From: Sipunculus nudus
Lineage: Eukaryota > Annelida > Sipuncula > Golfingiida > Sipunculidae
Assembly (NCBI GenBank): GCA_026874595.1
Contig: CM049310.1
Span: 20,684,058-20,748,057, forward strand
Direction: 5' to 3'
DNA: 64,000 nt
Under the pieces are notes generated by a model that made no database searches, was not told where the DNA came from, and saw only the letters and a program-made list of their open reading frames with translations. The first letter of the stretch is position 1; each line of letters starts with the position of its first letter. Shown piece after piece: positions 49,763-61,545 of the stretch. A program made the translations under genes and the position numbers.

Positions 49763-52700
49763 AATTAACAACAGCCACCAGTTGTTGGAATAGCCCATGC
49801 CCCATGGGTTAACTTATAATGGCCAGTCCATAAATGTCATATGCTATCACATTCATATCCACAGCTTCATTTGATACACACTGTTCTTCTACTGACAATG
49901 TACTCAAAGTTTATCTAAGAGGTGTGGCCCAGGGTTGCAATAGGTAAAATTCAGACACAGCAAAAATTTCTTTATGAAATAAGAATGTTGACCCTTGAAC
50001 ACGTACCTGTACCACCTGAATATGTCACCAGGTGAAGTACTTCCTTATAATGGCCTTATCATCAGATACTATATATCCATATGTCCGTTAAATGAACACC
50101 TCTTTTATTAAATATTCACACACTGCCTGATCACACCTGATTTAAACTGTATCTCTTATTCGCTCCTTTCTACATGTGCTTTGGTTAAAGAAGTGATCTC
50201 CACTCCCCTTTTACACATGACATGCAGGCTTGGCCTACAGTAACAATTTGTTTTTATGTTCACAGGTCTCGGGTGGGCCACCAGAGACCACTGAAGTGTT
50301 CAGTCTGTTAACTCGGTCACCTGCGTGGGTTTACTCTAATATCGCTGCATTCACCTGAAGGTGTTATAATTGACCTCTGACATATTTGGCTACCTGTCGA
50401 ATTTGGCAGTACAATGCATTCTGTACAAAATCAAACAACCCTACAAAATCCCTGCTGAGCTATGTGCTGCTAATTTTCCAGGTTACTAATACTTCATAAA
50501 GTTTGTCTTTAGTACTATATCACAAACAGCTGTAAACCACCTGTATAAACCTACTAACCAACATAAGGCCATACACAGATAAACTGCTGGAATTCATTTA
50601 AAAGCCCCAGGGCTTTAATAAAGTAATATTTAATACTGTATGAAGGTATGTTAAAATAGATTGATATATAGTGGTCTCTTGAAGTCTGGGCCTTACATAC
50701 CCCACATGTACCAAGCCTGTAATCCGTCTCTTATTTTGTGCTTTTAGCAATATCAACAGGCAAAGGCAAGTTCTGAGGACACAAATAAGTGTCATCCTAA
50801 TGTTTTGAGCATTACAGCCTAAGTTCAGAGTACCTAAAGTTCAGGAACCTCCATGTTATTCATAATAAATCAAGGTTAACATCAACACAAGCTGTTCTAT
50901 TTTGATAAGTATCCTGTAGTATAGTATCAGTATCTCATGATTGGTCAAACTCCATATAGTAAACACAGTGAATTATACATGAATCTATGCTATTTATAGG
51001 TACCATGATGGTGTAAGTTCATGTTAATTTTTACTTATTTGACATGATAGAATTAAAACGTGATTAAATATTAAACATTCATCTGTTGCTCCTTTAAAAG
51101 ATTCATAAATTTTGCATGATTCACATATCCATATGAAATGTCACAGTCAGTCAATACTCATATAATGCCACTGATTAAAGAACAGACCAGGATGTGAGGT
51201 GTAAGTGCAAATGTACCACAAAATACACCCCACAAATATTCAAAATATCTGGTTGTCCTTTAACTCAGACAGCCCACTCAGCATGCCTCAAAGGTAGTAT
51301 AAAAGAGACAGATATATAGAATTTAGATTTAACAACCTTCCCACATGGAATTATTTTATACAAAGCATGATAAAGCAGTTAATTATGGGGTGGTATTGTG
51401 TGACCAAGAACACTTCAGGAAAGTCACATACACTTCACACTACCAGGATATCCCAGCATTACTCTGTATCAGATCGAGCCAGTATGTACACCTGTGATAA
51501 AGGAGGGTAAATCACCCAAACCCCTTTGAATGAATCAGATTATGAATATGTTGTAACACATTTTCATAATAAATCACCAAATTGTAACACAGATCAGGTG
51601 ACAGGAAAAGCCTGAATTCAGCCAGAAAGATGAATCACGGTATACAGCAATGTCCCTGGTAAAAAACAGAGATTCCCATGGTGATATGATTCATTCACAG
51701 GTGTACGTAGCAACGCCAGTGGCTCCATCTATTGATAACTGTTATAATGAGACACAGCAACTGGTTCATCAAGCAGGCACAGATGTTTGTCAAAAGAAGG
51801 TGATAAAATTAAACCACTTAAGATCATTTAAATAAGAAGAGAAATACTCAGTTTTCTTGCTCAACATAATAATGAAAGTGTATTACAGACAATAAACAAT
51901 TGGTTATTAAATTTTATTTAATCAATCTATTTTAATGGTTACTTTTGTGCAATGTATATAAATTTCACATAGTTAAAGCTGACATTAGATGTACTCTGAT
52001 GAGAAAACCCATTTTATTATGTACATATGATTTAATAGATTCATATTCTACAATGCCATATTTACCTATGGCTGCAGCCCAGAGTCTCATAATTAGGGGG
52101 AGGGGGGATAATAAAGTAGCAATGATAAGTTTGTATAATAAAGATGCATGTAAAAGCTGTACTGACTTTGTAAAGGTACTGCTGAATCACCTATGAATGC
52201 TCTGTGTTAACATATACATTAATGCCATATACTTTTGTAACTTTTTTAAAGGTTCAAGATTTATGAAAAATAGTAATGTGTTTACATTTTTTTCTCATGA
52301 GGAGATAAACTAAAGGTCTAGCACAGGGCTTCCTGTTACATTATGTGAACAGGTAGTTATCTGTGAGTCAACACATACCTAAAATTTAAATAAAAGGTGT
52401 AGAATAATAATCACTGGAAGTCAGTTACAGTAAAGCTAATTTGATAAATTTGTGGTTTATGTATGGTGAACAAAACAATAAAGGTTGTATAAAGTATTTT
52501 CTTTAAGAACAACAATGAAAATTCATGGTAATTCATTAAAAATTTTAGAACCTGAGACACACTTTTTGATACAAATAAAGGCTAATTTAAATGTTTTAAA
52601 CTGAAGAACAACAATGAAAATTCATGGAAATTCATTGAAAATTTTAGATCCTGGGACACACTTTTTGATGCAAATAAAGGTTTATTTAAATGATTTAAAC

Positions 52701-53963
52701 TTCTTTCAATATAAACTACTCTATCTATAGCAATATACATTTTGATGAGAACATTCACGCTGAAATGGTGAAAAGAATGCAACACATAAGGTTCCCTTTA
52801 TCAAATTCCTTACATACCAACAAGATATACATTTCAAAAAGTTCTAATGCCACACTAAACCTATTATGCACTTTGGAATCCATTTGATCTGAGCAAACAA
52901 CCTCTGACCTCTAACCCAGCATCAACCTGACACAAGTGGCTATTTACTATGTAACACAGGTGGTGCTCTCTCATGCATGAACAATTCTGTTACATACTCT
53001 TACTATGTTTGCTGAATAACCAATACCCATGAGGCAGAGAGCGAAATATACAACCCTGGAATTACTACAATTATCCAGAACATTTAAGTGGTGTCAGTTT
53101 CACGGGTTAAGTGGTATAAATGAAAATGAATACCAAAAGAAATCAAAGGCACTCATTCAGGGTATTGTCAGCTCAGAAAAAAAATGCCCTGTCAGGTAAA
53201 ATCACAGACTATATGATTCCACTTAAACAAAATGAGTAAAGCACATCTGCCTCAGTAGGTCTTGCTAATAAAGAAAATGCAATAAATTATATGAGTTTGT
53301 ACTTATACACACACCTATCTAGAAACAGATTGGGAAATGTTCACCAGTTCTCTGAGAGCATCACAATTTGAGGCAGGGTTGACAGGATCCTAAATAAATG
53401 TAAAATATATTTCAAGTGATAAAATTTGTCATAGTGCTTAAATTTTTCTTAACAGTTAAGACATAGACACAGATCTATATACATTTAAGGTACATTCAGT
53501 AATGTAGATAAAACTAGCCAGATAAAATATGAATATTCCAGAAAGATGAAGATATTTTCCAGGGTTGCTGTAGACCCCAAACATTCCCTCAGAGTCACAA
53601 GGGAAACCGCACTCTTGATTAGTTTTCCCTGTGGCATTACCACAACAAGGCAACAAAGCTTATTGCAATAAATAAAGTTCAATAAAAAATCTCTTGTCAC
53701 AACAAGATTCCCTGGTCAACAGCTCTCCTGAGGCTATTTTTGTCTTGCTGAATAGACCCTGGTTAAAACTATTGACCCTTTGCAAAATGCTTGGTGCTCT
53801 AATTATTCCTTACTTAACCTTTGGCAAGCTGTTGGTATTACTGGTTAACCCTCCACTGCTTATTGGAATGACAGTAAAGTGTATACTGTCCAAGGGCCAT
53901 ACTCATTATCTGACAAACCTAATATGACATTAAGTTCTTGGTTCTACATGTATTTCAATATAA
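49763..53963 (-). other. EVI5 intron segment
   Basis: Contains the upstream side of the 49.7-kb exon candidate and the tandem duplication at 52490-52705. A 75-nt exon-like block at about 53.3 kb was examined and rejected. Confidence 0.45.
52490..52705. repeat. 99-bp tandem duplication
   Basis: The block aagaacaacaatgaaaattc, followed by attttaga.cctg.gacacac and tttttgat.caaataaagg, occurs at 52505 and again at 52604 with about 10 percent difference. Confidence 0.9.
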
Positions 53964-54130
53964 ACTAGATGTGGTCGAGCAATGGGGCCCCGCGTTTCTG
54001 CTAGTGCTGGACTAGTTTACATATAGGTGAAAAATTTAGTTAAATTTGAAAAATATCACAAACAGAAAACAGGTTTTTATCATATTGCATGAGGGACACC
54101 GCTTGTCAAGCATGGCCCTAATTATTATGA
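53964..54130 (+). mobile_element. Solitary element head (ACTAGA type)
   Basis: Starts aaactagatgtggtcgagca and has a ggggcccc palindrome, resembling the head at 57433 (aaactagatgtgtcgg). No matching core or hairpin tail is found nearby, so it is probably a truncated copy. Confidence 0.4.
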
Positions 54131-55213
54131 TCCCTGAAAACTCCATCATTTGACATCATGTGAACTGATGAATGGAAACTGTATAAAACAACCTTTGCTG
54201 CAGTTTTTTTTTTTTAAATTAACTGTCTCTTATCTTAAGAAAGTAGCCTATGATTCAGGCAGACTCAAAATCTTATTTTTTTAGAATACAAAAAAAAGTA
54301 AAATAGTAAGAACTGATGTTTAAGTGCATGATTCTAATCATAACTTTCTTGTATACCATTTTAAATCAAATCCATCTCTTACTCTGGTATTATGGGACCA
54401 TTAATGTCCCAGGGAATATATGCTCAGAACCTGATTAGAGGTGATGGCCTTTCATCCAATGGCTTCCAAAGCTTGCAATTCTAAGATGGAAAATATATCA
54501 TTCCTTGAATAGTACATGCTATGAAGAGAGAGCCATTTAAACCCCAACAACATTAATCAAATATTATCACCAGATATGGCAGTTCCAGTCAGAAACAAAC
54601 ACCAGTTTGGTCAAAGAGTGGTGAAACTCTAGTACATGACTGATGTCTACATCTTGAAGAGCCTTGTACAAAATCAGTAAAGCACAAGTTTAAGGGCCCC
54701 CTGCTATTGATCAAATATTATTATTAGACATGGCAGTTTCAGAAAGGAGTGTGATCCCACAGTAATTAAGTTCTAAAACATGACTGACCTTCAGTTTTGA
54801 TCACCTAAATTTGAACATCTGCTCCAGCTTTGTACCTATTTCTCTTTCTCCAATGATACTAATGTACTAACCTGACCAAAAACCCTTGGCAGCACATGAA
54901 TACTGTCACAGCTAGCACCTTTAAAGTTTTTCTAGACAAAATGTTCCTTCCAAACAGGGGAAACATCTGTGGTATACAAAAAAATTTGAAAAAAGAATTG
55001 TAAAGTAAAACCTGTCCAAAAGACCAGCTGTCAAATATGTCCATCTGTCTTTTAAGACCACCCCTAAGTGAATTAAAAGTATTCACATTGGTCATAACCG
55101 TTTCTTAAGATGACTTTTAGTCAGTCTAACAGATGGTCCTCATCCACAGGTTAAACTGTATGCCCATACATCATTTAAAACACTGAGAGGAAGATGTGAA
55201 TACTTTTACTTAC
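54131..55213 (-). other. EVI5 intron segment with a degenerate 155-bp duplication
   Basis: atcaaatattat.a.cagatatggcagtt.ca appears at about 54557 and 54712, with related flanks (agtacatgactga / aaacatgactga). Otherwise nothing is seen. Confidence 0.5.
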
Positions 55214-55311
55214 TTTTTCATGCGTTTTGAACTGTATTTCACCTGGAAGGCAGTGCTCAAGAGAATATCTGGGCATTCCTCAAATTTAGCTGGCACAACC
55301 TTCTGGAAATA
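55214..55311 (-). CDS. EVI5: EVI5 exon: C-terminal end of the TBC region
   Basis: This 98-nt exon encodes 32 residues plus two bases. It starts YFQKVVPAKFEECPD and ends VKYSSKRMK. This corresponds to the EVI5/EVI5L segment after the last TBC helices (FQKVIP, then PDKLI, then QVKYNSKKMK). The acceptor is TTACTTGCAG and the donor is GTAAGTAAAA, close to consensus. It ends in phase 2 with AA, and joining to the 19.9-kb exon gives KK-LEKEY as in EVI5L. The next exon is 35 kb away, and two phase-compatible alternative first exons lie in between. The exon that should precede it (end of the TBC core) is not visible up to 64 kb. Identity is assigned from remembered family sequence. Confidence 0.88.
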
Positions 55312-55696
55312 CTGCAAGTAAATAATACAAGAACTTCTATAATACATTGGTATACACAATGATACACTGGTAAATAGTTACTTTTACTGAAGGTATATCC
55401 TTATACAGACAGGTTCATTTAAATGAAAAGATAAACACTTGCTCTTTTATTATAAGGGCATCTTAATGGTGACTTAGAATAAGAAACATTCTATCAATCT
55501 ATACTGAAATCATACAAAGAGCACTAATCAAAATAGTAACTTGTAAATTATAACTGATATTGTAATTTAAAAAATATGAGAACCTGACCATGATAACTGT
55601 AAACTAAAAAGGTTAAGTTACAAACAGAAATCTATGTTGTAAAAATATAACTAATGAAAAATAAATTAGAAAAACACTGGGGTTTTATCAAAGTCA

Positions 55697-56664
55697 ACTA
55701 GACATTTCTTGGCACCGCAGGTGCTATAGTATCCCTAGACAATTAATCCCCCCCCCCCTTTAAGAATAAGCCCCCCATCTTCAGCAACAATTAATATCAG
55801 ACCACACTCATAGAAAAGGTCACTCTCATCGAAAAGGTCATGACCCCAATTTCAATATACATCATCCCCAAACCCATGTCTATGTATATGCAAAATATGA
55901 AAGAAATCTGTCCATTAGTTTTTGACTTATAACGCTCACAGTACTGTTAAGTGGCAATGATGGGGTATTAAATGGCACAAAAACAAGTAAAAGAATAACA
56001 GGTGGCGCTATTGATCAGTTTCCGGTACATGACATTACTATCCAAGATCTTCGGTCAAGTTGATTTTTGGACCAATCCATGCATCCCTTATTGAGAAATA
56101 AATGATTTTGTGTGATTTTTACCATATATGGCAATATTCAAGGTCAAGGCCACTCTCATAGGAAAGGTCATGACCCCAATTTAAATAAACATCATCCCAT
56201 AACCCATATCTATGTATATGCATAATATAAAAGAAATCTGTCCATTAGTTTTTGACTTATAATGCTCATAGTACTGTCAAGTAGCAATTTTGGGGGTATT
56301 AAACGGCATGAAAACAAGTAAAAAATAATAGGTGGCGCCACCAGTTTCTGGAACATGACAACCCTATCCATGATCTTCCATCAGCTTGATTTTGGGATCA
56401 ATTCATGTAAGATTTCTTGAGATATTTAAGAATTTGTGTGATTTTCCCCAAAATTGGACCTATTCAAGGTCAAGGACACTCTCCTAGTCAAGGTCATGAC
56501 CTCATTTTCAATAGGCGTCGTCCTCTCACCCATATCTATACATATACCAAGTTTGGTAAAGATCTGTGAAATATTTTTTTAGTTATCACACCAACAATAT
56601 ATGCGGCGGCGGCGGGACCGGTATGAAAACATAGTATCCCCCGACTTTGTCTGGGGATACAATA
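55697..56664 (+). mobile_element. Family-2 element with GTATCC hairpin and 325-bp core units
   Basis: The head actagacatttcttggcacc is followed by the arm gtatccctagac (about 55729). The core has about 2.6 units with a period near 325 bp (ggtcatgacc at about 55837, 56167 and 56488). Two of the units end with ggtggcgct and ggtggcgccaccagtttc. The tail has gcggcggcggcgggacc and a hairpin at 56634-56660: gtatcccccgac, ttt, gtctggggatac. The right arm is the inverse of the head arm. No coding frame. It lies in the intron upstream of the 55.2-kb exon. Confidence 0.7.
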
Positions 56665-57432
56665 ATTACTAAGTGTCCAAGACACATGACCACTACTTTT
56701 ATAAATAATTTTGTAATACAAGGAGTTTTGATAAAAAGAGACAGGTTTGTACATGAACTGAAGTAAAGTTTGATCAAGACTTCCCTCACAGAAAACATGT
56801 GTTGTCCAGATCCTGCACCAGTTCTCCTATTTTTGCTAACCCTCATAAATCTACCCACCTCCCTAAGATTTCTTACTTGTTGGTTGGATAACCACTAAAA
56901 GTCAGACCAGTTGTATATTATCACTGATCAGAAGAAGTAGGAAGGTCGACAAACCGTAACAGTGATCTCAAATAATTTACCATTACACAAATGGATGATA
57001 AAACTCAGCTTATTTTGTGTGAGCTTTTAATGATAAATATACCACATTAATAATATGGCAAAAACATAAAGTCCAATGTATAGTTGTTCACAGGTCAAAT
57101 ACAAGGTCTAATACATTTGGAGGTTAAGTTTAAAATGGCATGTGTCAGCCAATGGCAGTTATACACACAATATACAAGTCTTATACAGTCTAAAACTATA
57201 CTGGGCAATATCACTGTGATGTTCTCCACCTAGACCAAGTCGTCAATCAGGAACACATGTGGTAACAGGTAATCAAGAAACGAGATAACAGTCTGTGGGA
57301 CAAGCATGGTCATTCCATCTGGGATAAACAACTGGTAGTCTGTGTAACTAAACTAAGACAAACTGACATGGCCAGAATATTAAGGAAAAAATTATCATGG
57401 TAGACCTTGCACAAAAAAAAGATGCAGGTAAA
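56665..57432 (-). other. EVI5 intron segment, no feature seen
   Basis: AT-rich. I looked here for the preceding TBC exon and did not find it. Confidence 0.5.
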
Positions 57433-59000
57433 ACTAGATGTGTCGGAACGACACGAATGCCCCTGCCTTGGGCAAATTAGAAACATTTGTTAAATTTTGT
57501 AAAATTTTTTAAGTTCAGGAGGTGTCATATGGTAAAAAGTAGGTCAACAAGGGCAAAATGCAAACATGATCTGTAACGGGTCATTATCAAGCAACACACC
57601 TAAAATCAGGCCAGTATCTGCAGGCATTGTGAAAAAAATTATGCGCCCACAGACCAAACATTAGGCCAGTATCTGTAAGCATTGCATTGCGAAACTAGAA
57701 TATTAGCAAAAGCTGATAATCAGTTATAAATTTTAAGTGGACAGATATGTACCATGTTTCATAACAATCCACCAAATGGTTCCTGAGATGTAAGCTTCCA
57801 AGTGTTTTTGTATAATCAGCTCTAAAACAAAGAAAAATAGGTCAGGGTCGCCCATCTTTGCACTTGACCAATCTTTTGTTGATATACATCTTCACTGATG
57901 AAATAAAATTCCAACGGTGAATCCTTTTAGAGATATCCCGCTCACAAGGCCAAAATTGAAAAATCTGATAAAAATTAATTAAAAATTCAGGAATTGCAGG
58001 TGGCGCCACCAAAATTGTGCAGCACGTACAGACCATCAGTCCCAATGATCATAGTAAGGTTTGTGAAAATCCACAGAATGGTTCCTGAGACATAGGCTTC
58101 TGAGTGTTTTTCTATAATCAGCTCTAAGATGTAGAAAAATGGGTCAAGATCACCCACCTTCAAACTTGACTGAGATTTTATTGATATACATCTTCACTGA
58201 TGAAATAAAATTCCAAAGGTGAATCCTTTTAGAGATATCCCGCTCACAAGGTAAAAGTTAACAGACGCGAGCCGGACTGACGCCAGACGGACAGACAGAC
58301 GGACGGAGAGACGGACAGCTTGGGTGACGACAATAGCCCATCAACCTAGGAGCTGAGGGCTAAAAACGGCTGTACATGTACATATGTCATGAAAATTTCT
58401 ATTTTTCATGAAATTTTCTATTTTCATGAAATTTTCTATGTTCAGGAGCCGTAAAACAATCAAAAGTAGGTCAACTGAGACTAAACGCGAACTCGATCTG
58501 TAACTGGTCATTATCTGCACACATACCAAAAATCAGGCCAATATCTGCAGGCATTGCGAAAAAAAGTCCGTACATGTGTATTTGTCATGAAAATTTCTAT
58601 TTTTCATGAAATTTTCTAAGTTAAGAAGCCATAAAACGGCCAAAAGTAGGTCAACCGGGACGAAACGCAAACTCGATCTGTAACTGGTCATTATCTGCCC
58701 ACACACCAAAAATCAGGCCAATATCTGCAGGCATTGCGAAAAAAAAGTCGTACATGTGTATTTGTCATAAAAATTTTTATTTTTCATGAAATTTTCTAAG
58801 TTTAGGAGCCATAAAATGGTCAAAAATAGGTCAACCGGGACGAAACAAGAACTCGATCTGTAACTGGTCATTATCTGGCCACACACCAAAAATTAGGCCA
58901 ATATCTGCAGGCATTGCGAAAAAAAGTCTGTACAACTGTTTGATTTCGGAAGGACGGAATGACGGACATGGGTAAAACTATATGCCCCGGCCACTATTAT
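57433..59000 (+). mobile_element. Tandem-core element, ACTAGATGTGTCGG head
   Basis: The head has actagatgtgtcgg with the palindrome gtgtcg-gaa-cgacac. The core has about four units of 181 bp (aagtaggtcaac.ggga, gatctgtaactggtcatta, caggccaatatctgcaggca, then gaaaaaaa), clearest at 58448, 58627 and 58809. The tail is gaaggacggaatgacggac, then ctatatgccccggcc. A different element (57694-58366) is inserted in the gaaaaaaa spacer. Confidence 0.6.
57694..58366 (+). mobile_element. Nested element with 303-bp core and TAGCCC/GGGCTA hairpin
   Basis: Starts actagaatattagc. Two core units 303 bp apart share atggttcctgaga, gtttttntataatcagctct, tgatatacatcttcactgat and gagatatcccgctcacaagg. One ggtggcgccaccaaaatt site lies at about 57998. 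A gacggacagacagacgg microsatellite (58261-58319) and a terminal hairpin (tagccc at 58334, gggcta ending 58362) close it. Its flanks lie in the host element's poly-A spacer. Confidence 0.6.
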
Positions 59001-59052
59001 ATGCCATATTAACCTCACCTGGTACTGCATAGTCATGTTTTTTTCATGTTAA

Positions 59053-59120
59053 ACTAGACCTTTCTTACATTAGTGATGCTACAGTGTATTCACTATCCAG
59101 ACCTTAGACTGGCCACTTTT
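59053..59120 (+). mobile_element. Solitary degenerate family-2 head
   Basis: actagacctttcttacatta, then atgctacagtgtattcacta, parallels the 55697 head (actagacatttcttggcacc, gtgctatagtatcccta). No core or tail follows, so this is a remnant. Confidence 0.35.
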
Positions 59121-59539
59121 TAAATGGGTCCATCCTCTGACCAGTAACTATTGAGATGCCCCATTGGTTGCCCTGCAGAACTTGTACAGCAATTAACAGC
59201 TGCCACACCAAATTGCAGAACAATATATTTGCCATTCCTTATAAATATGTTTCTTTGGTATAGATTGTAGTTAAATCAACCTATACCAGGAAAAACTCAG
59301 TCATTTTAAACAGGCTTCTTCTGACCTTTATCCAAGCACATACAGAAGAAATAGATCCATGTGTATCAAAATATGTATAGCAAAAATCCAAGATCTCCAC
59401 ACATTTTACCTTAAAGATCATACTCCTCTCCGAACTTGGTTGAAACTATTTGTGTATAAATATTCCTAGGCCATAAATTTACAAATAAGTGCACTATTAA
59501 TGGACTGCTAGATGGCTGGAGGACAGACAATGATGGACA
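59121..59539. other. Unannotated spacer before the LINE
   Basis: No exon of EVI5 found. The end (ggacagacaatgatggacag, ctgagctgatg) faintly resembles a family-1 tail. Confidence 0.4.
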
Positions 59540-59635
59540 GCTGAGCTGATGATGTTTCACTCGATTTACAAAGTGAAGGACATGCCCCCAATCAAAATAG
59601 GTATTGTCAGGTTAGAACAACTGGGCGTGGGGTGA

Positions 59636-59935
59636 GCAGATGAGATCAGTGAGAAAATAGAGGTGGTACACAGTACTGGTCCAAGGAAAGATAACAGAGA
59701 TAGACATATAATTGTGAGGTTTTTCAGCAGAGAGGAAAGACGTGAAGTTCTTTATAAGACTAAAAGGAGAGGAACAGAGGGTAGGAATGTTGTGACTGAA
59801 GATCTAACAAAGATGGACCTGGAGCTAAAGAAAAGGGCAATCCCGCAAATGAACAGAGCACACAATGACGGTCTGAAGGTCAAGTTTGTGAGAGGAAAGT
59901 TAATAATAGAAGGAAAACAAGTCGCTATTGAATGA
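59636..59935 (+). pseudogene. LINE ORF1 C-terminal fragment
   Basis: About 100 codons encode EISEKIEVVHSTGPRKDN, the block DRHIIVRFFSREERREVL, VTEDLTKMDLELKKRA and VKFVRGKLIIEGKQVAI, ending at TGA. This matches the C-terminal part of L1-like ORF1 proteins (pattern R-x-G-P-x-(K/R)-x-(R/K)-P-I-I-V-x-F, then K-(A/F)-x-V-R-x-K-L-x-I-(D/E)-G-K). ORF1p is a nucleic-acid chaperone that coats the LINE RNA (family knowledge). The same frame continues upstream (KIGIVRLEQLGVG) but is interrupted by TGA at 59633-59635, where other elements would be open. The N-terminal coiled coil is absent or unrecognisable. Confidence 0.7.
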
Positions 59936-61545
59936 ACAGTTGGCAAATATAATGAAAAGACTGAAACCTGAACGTTCCTGCCTGCCCGTTCATTCCTTTT
60001 CAATCAAGATTAACGTTACAAGCGGCCAAGCATTCATGAATAGACTACGGTGTGGTTGGCGAGGTGATTTAGTTGGCGTCTCAGATCTACTAGCGCCATC
60101 TACGGGAAGTGAGAAAGACTATTTTACCAAACTGGGGGTGTTCCGGATAGGATAGAAAGGATTGTGGTTTACTAAGACTAAAACATAAGAGGCTCTTTCA
60201 GTTCCTGTAAATTAGTCGCCTCCACTTGATTTTCTGATTTCAGGTTATTTCTTACCGGAAACATAGAACATGTTTGACTTCATTCACCAGAATGTTATGG
60301 ACACATGGGTATGGACTTTCATGTTTTAAGTCTTTTAAGTTTACAGTAAGTTTATGTTTTGGGTATTAAGGGGAACTTGTTTTACGGCAGAGACCATGTT
60401 TACACTAAATTACAGTTTAGTGAAAAGCGTTAGTGTAACTTGTCCGGCGTTAGGATGTATATCAGTTCTCACTATATGATTGATAATTAAAATTGAAAGA
60501 TGTGGCTCGGACCGCTTAGATTATAATTATAGTATTGTAAGCATTTATATATAACAACTAAATATGTTTTGAGATTCTCCGGTTTGGGGTGGGGGTGATC
60601 AGGGTTATTTGGTTTTCTTGCCCCCACCCCGTTTTCTTGGAGTAGTGAAATCATAGGCTTACTTCTTATTCTTTTCTGATCAAAGAGGGCCATGGTTTAA
60701 TGATATTGCTGGAATATAAACTTAATTATTGGTATTATATTAATAATTATCAGTTTATACTTTTCAGTGCATCATTTTGGAAAAAAAGTTGTATCAGTTA
60801 TTAGTACTTAATGTTTACTTAATTGATTAAAGCTAATGGTTTAGTTATACATCCAAAACTTTGTTAACTCCAACTGTATAGTTAAAATATATTAAAAAAT
60901 AATATAAGAACAATTTTGAGTGAACAGGACATGACATAAATAGAAGATAGGATAGTCAATGGTTTAAGTCCACATATGGTTGTTTATTAACATAGATAAT
61001 ATACATATAAATTGATCAGGAGTATTAAGCTTAATATAATCACATATGTATATATTTCATTTGTCACAGATTCAGGTGTTAACAATGATAATGATAAACA
61101 ACAAAGACGTGCATGAATTAAGATGTGGGGGCCGGCCATGTTGGTACAAGGTGCATAACGGGCTACTTGCATCAGCAGTTAGCTCGATGATGAATCTGCA
61201 CATTCAGTTGTTAGATGTACAAGTTAATGAATGTAAACAATATTTTTTTCATTGTTCAAAACTCTGTGCAGAGACATTTATGTTTTGCTGTTTGTGCGTA
61301 GTAACAATATCAGGAAACATGTGGGGTAGCAGTATAGTAATATTTATACCTGATGCATGGTTAAATGTTATTTTTATAATCATTATGTACGCTTTTAAAG
61401 ATGTGTATTTTTGTATGGATAACAGATTATTGTTATTTAAGGAGCTGAATTTTGATAATAGAGTATGGTTTATCATTGAGATGAGTATCATGAGCATGAG
61501 CTTATTTTTAGTGTTATATTTAATTTTATTATAAAATTGTTGAGT
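59936..61545 (+). other. Long spacer between LINE ORF1 and ORF2
   Basis: 1.6 kb, AT-rich and mostly without long frames. One 162-codon plus-strand frame (61046-61534) is rich in Ile, Met, Val and Cys with a hydrophobic end; it matches nothing I know and ends just before ORF2. A short block near 60060-60110 has higher GC content. L1-type elements usually have a much shorter gap, so this may include an insertion. Confidence 0.45.

Larger units (their letters stand above)
19953..55213 (-). other. 35-kb EVI5 intron carrying repeats and alternative first-exon candidates
   Basis: The interval between the TBC-end exon and the first coiled-coil exon. It contains the two minus-strand first-exon candidates, the plus-strand first-exon candidate at 27.0 kb, the nested element stack at 38.9-47.2 kb and several smaller repeats. 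Its size and content mark it as the accessory part of the locus. Confidence 0.8.
1..55311 (-). other. EVI5: EVI5/EVI5-like gene locus, partial (3' portion, minus strand)
   Basis: Eight exons on the minus strand join in one frame and encode about 319 residues. They run from the end of the TBC region (55.2 kb) into a long coiled coil (19.9 to 0.3 kb). The order of motifs follows EVI5 and EVI5L: FQKVVP, then KRMKK-LEKEY, RLRSENKLLRQRIE, a LAGRLVQQQV-like segment, and three REAE-type coiled-coil repeats. Known EVI5 proteins bind Rab11 and have roles in endosomal recycling and cell-cycle control (family knowledge). Both ends are missing: the TBC catalytic exons with the Arg and Gln fingers lie beyond 64 kb, and the C-terminus lies before position 1. 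Introns are large (up to 35 kb) and rich in repeats. Most donors are GTAAG or GTAGG; the last two in the window are the weaker GTATCA and GTATGA. Confidence 0.9.

Noticed and set aside
53316-53390. 75-nt exon-like block on minus (DPVNPASNCDALRELV...) with TTTATTTAG acceptor and GTGTGTG donor
   Set aside because: In the best frame it ends with TAG at the donor, and in the phase required from the 55.2-kb EVI5 exon it meets TGA after 16 codons. No family match.
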